The notes below the pieces were generated by a model that did not search any database, was not told the DNA's origin, and saw nothing but the letters and a program-made list of their open reading frames with translations. DNA of 64,000 bases from Siniperca chuatsi. Its lineage: Eukaryota; Chordata; Actinopteri; Centrarchiformes; Sinipercidae. The translations under genes were made by a program, and so were the position numbers. Positions 60,392 to 64,000 of this stretch are shown here, piece by piece (position 1 is the first letter of the stretch; each line of letters begins with the position of its first letter). The stretch spans positions 21,641,001-21,705,000 of the forward strand of contig NC_058042.1 in NCBI RefSeq assembly GCF_020085105.1, in the 5' to 3' direction.

Positions 60392-62776
60392 CCTGTAGAG
60401 GTGAAGACTGATCTTTCATTTAACAATAATAAAACACTTTACTGTCATCTAAAACCAATCTTAATTTTTTTTTGTTTTATTTCAGAATCAGAAAATATAT
60501 TAAGACATCTTCAAAAATAGTTACACCATCTTGTACCACAAATGTTCTAAATATATTGTCAAATCTGTTGTGCTAACAGCTTTCTGTCATTTTTACTGCA
60601 GACTTTCACAAATCTGAGGGAAGTTAGTGGTAAACTGAGTCACTTCTGAATTAAATGAAAGAAAAAAGTGGCTAGCACTTTAGCAGCAATTTGCTTTCCT
60701 TGCATTAGGGTTCGTCATTACAGTGAATTTGATGGTGTTGCACTAAAGACAACCCAACTGTATTACAGCATCTTTCACTTAACTCCAGTCTGATGTCGGT
60801 GTACCTCAGTATTCATCAGACTGGGCTCCGGAGTTACAGTACCTCATGTGAAGTTGCATAGATTAGATTTGTTATCACCCCTGAAGGCAATGTTTATGTT
60901 TGTCTCAGGCTTTGAAACAGTTAGCCATATGGTGAAGAGTTGCTTCATCTCACTTCAAAACAGTTCCTTCTGTCAGTGATAAAAGGTGACCCAAGGCTTT
61001 TAAATGCAGAGGACAAACTGTACACTTCTGCTTGTACCATTCTGGGACCAAATTAAGACAGAAGGTTTTCAAAGGCATAAATTCAAAGGCCCACTGCAAA
61101 ATGGTTCTAGTTAACAGTTCACATAAGGTGAAAGCAAAGGGTAGGAAGTTTAATGCTACATCTCCAAACATCTGTTTAGTAGAGATCGACAGTTTTTTTT
61201 CATTTTTAGCTTACACACTACTCAAGTTTCTATCTAAATCCTGAACATATCTATTATTTTATTCGTTCCTGAACATATTTCTTTGATCAATTTAAAAAGT
61301 CAAACTGCCACTTCATGCCTTGTTTCAAGCATTTTTTAAGACAAGTGCAGGGCTGGAATTTGGATCATCCATTATTTCTCAAAATACCCACAGGCTTGAG
61401 GGTTAGTACGATAATAATTCAGTATAAAGAACAAGGGTTAGAAAGTGACAGATCATGCCTGAATATAGACACTTCTCTGAGAAAAGATAGTGGGCTCTGT
61501 GTGAAATGAACTCTCAAAATTGGAGAGTAAAAATGGAAAAAAGAAAGTATAAGAAATAGGAGGAAAAAGAAAGAGGGTGATGCGACGAGAATAAAAGGGA
61601 AAAATAAGTGTCTTGTGAACAGAAACAAAAGAAAGGAAAAGGGACAGGCCACAGAGAGACCCACTATCCCTCTGCTTCAGATGCATTTTCTCAATCAATC
61701 AATCACATGATGATTTAGCATCATCAGTTCACAATCAAAACAAGGACCGAGGAAATCACAAAAGGCATTGAGGATTTGACAAGTCGCAGAGTCAGCACTG
61801 AGAGCCATAAGAAAGTTGTTTCAGGTCCTGATTCATTCACAGGCAACACAGGACCTGTTTTCATTGTTTCATTGCACACACGCACACACACAGTAATATT
61901 AGCTCATTGGGAGAAGTTAGTAGATAGGGAGTCCAGACATTCCGCTCCTTCAGAGCGGTGCGTAATAGTGGGTCTCTCTGAAGTCAGGAGTAGGAGAGGA
62001 AGAGGAGGTGGAGGAGGAAGAGGACTTTCTACCACCCTAGAAGGAGAAAGAGACAGAAGCCGAGGAATGGCGAGAGAGAGAGGGAAGGAGAAATACAGAT
62101 CGGGGAAAAACAGGGAAAAAGGTGAAATAGTCAGTGAGAAGAAAGAATATATAGATGAAGAGATGGGTGAATGAAAAAATATCAGTGATGGTAGATGGGG
62201 GTTGCATAGATGAACAAAGGATAAGTATTAGTTAGTCACAGTGGCTTGAAGCAACATGAAAGAAGAGCATGTCTGTGTTTTAAACATGCATATTTCCTGT
62301 CATGAACAGTCATGATATGATGTTTAAGGGATTTACTTACACTGCTGGCTGGGGTCACAATCCGCTGTGGTCAGCTTAACGTAATTGGTGGGGAACAGAC
62401 CCGTGGCCCCATTGATCTCTCCTTTCCACCAATCAGGGTTGTTCTTGTCTAAAACGTTGATCAGCTGACCTTTGGAGAAGCTCATCTCGTCCCCGTTGGC
62501 AGCTGCGTAGTCGTATATGGCTATCACCTGACAGACTGAGACAGAAGAGGACAGTGTGTGTGATTTACTGTTTACATTATTATTTTACCACACCATTAAT
62601 TTATGTATGTTGTGTACTTTGTTACTCTTCACCTCTGGCCTTTACCTGACGTGCAGAAGTGAGTGAGTGTGTGTGTTACCTGGTTGGGGTGCTGGTGTAG
62701 ACCTGCCGCTGTTGGATCCCAATATTTTGACATGAGAAGCAGGGAACCAGCCCTTCTGACGCTTTTTACCACGAGC
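55012..62776 (-). CDS. itsn2: Intersectin 2, C-terminal part (last 15 coding exons; 5' end outside window)
   Basis: Endocytic scaffold and Cdc42 guanine-nucleotide exchange factor. Exons: 62680-62776, 62341-62535, 59270-59391, 58963-59069, 58609-58792, 58008-58106, 57773-57856, 57606-57689, 57394-57456, 56662-56811, 56375-56493, 56191-56273, 56027-56110, 55565-55738 and 55012-55160. All phases agree; about 597 residues. In order: end of the fourth SH3 ([13 protein letters not shown]), the fifth SH3 ([37 protein letters not shown]), DH ([34 protein letters not shown]), PH ([36 protein letters not shown]) and C2 ([31 protein letters not shown]). [20 protein letters not shown] and the ending [14 protein letters not shown] favour ITSN2 over ITSN1. 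Fish copy (a or b) not assigned. Confidence 0.95.
59682..59718. repeat. (CA)n microsatellite in itsn2 intron
   Basis: CA repeat of about 18 units; on the gene strand it is a GT run just after a GTAAGT donor-like site at 59722. Confidence 0.95.
59723..59852 (-). other. itsn2: Candidate alternative exon of itsn2
   Basis: The minus strand has a strong donor (G|GTAAGT at 59722). There are two acceptors: CTTTTCAG ending at 59853 and a weaker GAGACAG ending at 59816. With the weaker acceptor the exon is 93 nt, phase 1-1, with 31 open codons ([27 protein letters not shown]). With the stronger one, the split codon becomes TAG and the protein stops right after DPSQQ. This is inference from splice signals only. 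Confidence 0.3.
60356..60388. repeat. (CA)n microsatellite in itsn2 intron
   Basis: Uninterrupted CA repeat of about 15 units. Confidence 0.95.
60400..62340 (-). other. itsn2: itsn2 intron after the last SH3 exon (right part)
   Basis: Part of the 2.9-kb intron separating the SH3 exon from the DH exons. Contains purine-rich DNA at 61980-62170 whose open frame is compositional. Nothing else recognised. Confidence 0.5.
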
Positions 62777-63089
62777 CTACATTCAGAACACACAAACGAA
62801 CGTGGATAGTGAGGTTTTAATCAGACATCAGGGATGCTGACCAACAATGATCTCCAAATCCTTGAACACGCAGTCCTCCCCCGGTGCAGTGAGCAGAAAA
62901 AACATATTTCTACAACACACAATTGTTTATTTCTCAGACTTGCCGCCAATTTCTATTTTTCTCCTGTGAATTGCTGGATTATTTGACCTCAAAATTATTA
63001 CTATGAGGGAGGAGGGGTGTTCCACAAGCCAAAACCCTGCCACCTCCCCTAGTAATATTTCTATTAAGTAAGTAAGTAAGAAAGTTAGT

Positions 63090-64000
63090 TAAATTAATTT
63101 AGTATAGCACCTTTCACAGAGCAAAGTCACAACAGCTAAATTATTAAAAATACGACCATAAAAAGAGTACAATTATTAAAAATACAACCATAAAAACAGT
63201 AAAAGAAAAAAAAAACATAGGCAATAGCACCATAAGAAACTGAAATATCAAAAAATAAAAACAAAAGCAGCAACAGACCTTAAAAACACACAAGATTACA
63301 AATACCAGACAACATGATGCGAGACAAAGGCTCGTTTGAATAGGAGAGTCCTCAGCTGCTTTTTAAAGGCGTCAACCGCAGAACATAAGTCTATATGAAG
63401 AGTGTTCTACAGTGTCGGAGCCACCATTTCAAAAGGTACGATTACCTTTTGTTTTCAGTCAAGCGCGAGGGACAACCAGTAAGCCCTGGTCGGAGCTGAC
63501 CTAGTGGTTATATAAGGGTGAGGCAGGTCAGAGATGTACTCAGGTGCCTGACCATGCAGGGCTCTATATGTGAAAACAAGAATATCAAAATGAATCCTGA
63601 ACCTGATAGGATGAATTGACTGAGGGAACAAGTCTCAATTTACTAGGAGCCACATTATCCAAAACAGCAGAGCAATGTGTATTAAAGGAGTGGACCAGAC
63701 AAATAACGTCAGTGTGGGAAGACAGCACAGTGTGTGGGACCAGACGTGCTGAATAAAATTAAAGGATTCAGTGACATTAAGAAAATCAGCAGCAAAGCTG
63801 CAAGAAATGTCATCAAAGTGAATATTAAAATCACCAACCATAAAAACTCTGTCCAAACTAACGATAGAGGATATAAAAATCACTGAATTCAGACATAAAA
63901 GAGCTATTAGAAGCAGGGAGTCTGTAAATTAAAATGCAATAACATGGATTTGAATGACCAACCTTGGTCATTTGTAGTTCAAAGGGAGGAGAAAACCCCA
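63090..64000 (-). mobile_element. LINE remnant (L2/CR1-like), endonuclease joined to C-terminal tail
   Basis: From the right edge the minus strand reads an endonuclease/exonuclease/phosphatase-like part with MVGDFNIHFDD and AADFLNVTESFNFIQHV. It then reads a fish-LINE ORF2 tail: ALHGQAPEYISDLP, then FKKQLRTLLFKRAF. The 3' UTR ends near AAAGGTGCTATACTAAAT at about 63095-63115. The reverse transcriptase between the two parts is absent. The element continues beyond the window and lies in an itsn2 intron. Confidence 0.65.

Noticed and set aside
61776-62174. 132-codon plus-strand frame, Arg/Glu/Gly-rich
   Set aside because: Purine-rich composition inside an itsn2 intron; no domain or splice support.

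Overview
The window is ordinary nuclear DNA of a ray-finned fish, most likely a percomorph teleost. It is AT-rich and full of introns, with GT/AG splice sites, many microsatellites and several repeats that resemble common teleost families. The coding exons read as vertebrate genes. All five genes recognised lie on the minus strand, so in transcription order they run right to left. The exon models were built by hand from reading frame, splice sites and phase, and compared with family sequences from memory; no database was searched.

Layout, left to right: (1) 495-5053, the first five coding exons of an ADP-dependent glucokinase (adpgk2-like), whose remainder lies off the left edge. (2) 6898-10244, a complete cathepsin B (ctsb, 9 coding exons, 330 aa), with a 3' UTR down to about 5862 and a non-coding first exon near 15041. 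(3) 15150-21058, intergenic, with a retroelement tail that carries a degenerate hammerhead-ribozyme core. (4) 21059-29974, a complete XK-related protein (xkr5, 13 coding exons, about 732 aa), with a tandem-repeat C-terminus. (5) 32934-39419, eva1a (3 coding exons, 190 aa); its intron 1 holds a Ty3/gypsy element bounded by LTR ends and a 5-bp target duplication. (6) 39420-55011, about 15 kb without a recognised gene, holding nested transposon remnants and low-complexity DNA. (7) 55012-62776, the last 15 coding exons of intersectin 2 (itsn2): end of one SH3, the last SH3, DH, PH and C2 domains. (8) 63090-64000, a LINE remnant in an itsn2 intron.

The genes do not form a pathway: glucose phosphorylation at the ER, lysosomal proteolysis, an XK-family membrane protein, an autophagy/ER-linked membrane protein and an endocytic scaffold/Cdc42 GEF. 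I see no CRISPR array, operon, tRNA or rRNA. I also see no clearly new biological system. The most interesting signals are the ribozyme-like core, the nested mobile elements, a short xkr5 intron made mostly of GATA repeat, and a possible alternative exon of itsn2.
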